Position numbers and translations under genes: made by a program
Assembly: GCA_019722365.1 (NCBI GenBank)
Contig: JADFUC010001567.1
Coordinates: forward strand, 124,001 to 188,000
Origin: Lithospermum erythrorhizon
Taxonomy: Eukaryota > Streptophyta > Magnoliopsida > Boraginales > Boraginaceae
Direction of reading: 5' to 3'
DNA: 64,000 nt
Shown here: positions 63,301-64,000 of the stretch, piece by piece
Layout: the number at the start of each line of letters is the position of its first letter
How positions within the stretch are numbered: position 1 is the stretch's first letter
The notes under the pieces: model-generated
What the model was told of the DNA's origin: nothing
What the model saw: only the letters and a program-made list of their open reading frames with translations
Databases searched by the model: none

Positions 63301-64000
63301 CCCTAGCACTGCAATAGGGGATGACTAGTCTGCGATCACACAAATCCGGAGACACCTTCCTATTCATGCAACAACGAAGCTCGGGAAAGGCTGCAAAAAG
63401 TAGTATAGTCGTTAAAATTACATTTCCACTTAGAGCCAATCGGAGTTCCTGAGGTGGGGTCGGTATAATGCGAAGCATTCTTAGTAAATTTAATCACACA
63501 ATTCGAGACTCAACTAATTGGGTGCATAAATTAAATTAGAGGTAAGGCGAGGCATCTGAGAACATCTAAATGTCTGAAAATGGGAAGAGCAGATACATTA
63601 CCACGTTTAACCGCACTGAAAGTTGCCCATTTGGAAGACCCGGCGGACAGCGAAATGTTAATACTATCACATAATAAACTCAAGTACTAGTTATGGCAGA
63701 GGCACCGAATCAATAGTCAATTGCTGGCAACTAACTTACGGTTAATTTATCGGCGGAGAACGAGTGGCGGATTACCCGAAGACATGAGCTTACGCGCTAC
63801 CCACGAGACAGCGCCTCCGTCGACCCCGATCGCGCTCGAACACATCGTTGCCCCGCCGCGCAGCCCACGTTATAGGCGGACAATAGCTCCCTTGAACCCG
63901 GCCAACGACAGCCTCTGCGGCCGGAACCAGCTGACACGAAACCCCTGACCACGCCATTCGAACCTCGACCCGGCCCGTCCCGACCTTGAGCTTGAAAAAT
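63301..64000 (-). other. Unresolved copia upstream region at the window edge
   Basis: By position this should hold the pre-integrase and protease parts of the minus-strand copia element. I could not recognise them with confidence. The GC-rich end (63720-63950) has open frames on the plus strand without known domains. Confidence 0.35.

Larger units (their letters stand above)
56296..64000 (-). mobile_element. Minus-strand copia element, split by a nested insertion, runs off the right edge
   Basis: Copia domains appear in reverse order from right to left: integrase (about 63.3-62.6 kb), the post-integrase linker ending near 62.1 kb, then, after the 4.2-kb nested element, RT (57.9-57.0 kb) and RNase H (57.0-56.4 kb). 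The polyprotein end LHAPT is legible near 56440. The left terminus TGTTAGG at 56296 is the end of a short 3' LTR. The 5' LTR and gag are outside the window or unreadable. All domains are frameshifted. LHAPT at the polyprotein end is seen in Ale/Retrofit-type copia, a tentative lineage call. Confidence 0.75.

Overview
The window is nuclear DNA from a flowering plant, most likely a eudicot. The evidence is a spliceosomal-intron gene for a plant steroid 22-hydroxylase (CYP90B1/DWF4 type), a second three-exon gene with a mitochondrial-type N-terminus, and a dense load of plant LTR retrotransposons (Ty3/gypsy Tat and Tekay lineages, Ty1/copia) and Stowaway-like MITEs. I saw no rRNA, tRNA, organellar or prokaryotic genes.

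Layout. 0.36-4.7 kb: a decayed plus-strand Tat-lineage gypsy element (gag, protease, reverse transcriptase pieces). 4.8-5.6 kb: an AT-rich tandem array of about 220-bp units. 7.2-15.2 kb: the CYP90B/DWF4 gene, eight exons and 483 residues with every splice junction in phase; its last intron has grown to 5.5 kb with MITEs and small duplications. 15.7-31.0 kb: a minus-strand Tat-type element with about 2-kb LTRs, gag and protease remnants, no recognisable RT or integrase, and three tandem arrays in its 3' part; a solo Tekay-type LTR sits inside its gag with a 5-bp target duplication. 32.0-34.8 kb: a small gag-protease-only element (TR-GAG-like) with one complete LTR and one truncated LTR. 35.15-44.16 kb: a structurally complete, non-coding Tekay-type element with 3.4-3.6-kb LTRs, a perfect initiator-Met primer-binding site, a polypurine tract and the target duplication ATATA. 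45.1-49.85 kb: a plus-strand copia element broken by stops and frameshifts. 50.26-53.96 kb: a small three-exon gene for a 116-residue protein I cannot name. 54.5-55.9 kb: two related coding-like fragments on the minus strand. 56.3-64.0 kb: a minus-strand copia element leaving the right edge, split by a 4.2-kb non-coding element with about 1-kb LTRs.

Only two genes look functional for the host, and they have no evident link. The 22-hydroxylase catalyses an early, rate-limiting step of brassinosteroid synthesis. Everything else is transposon or intergenic DNA. The striking theme is that four of the elements lack the coding needed to move themselves while several keep the cis signals for replication, so they would depend on relatives elsewhere. 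Many transposon frames are broken; from the sequence alone I cannot separate real decay from consensus errors in repeats, but both host genes read through cleanly. Transposon assignments rest on motif recognition by eye, not on searches.
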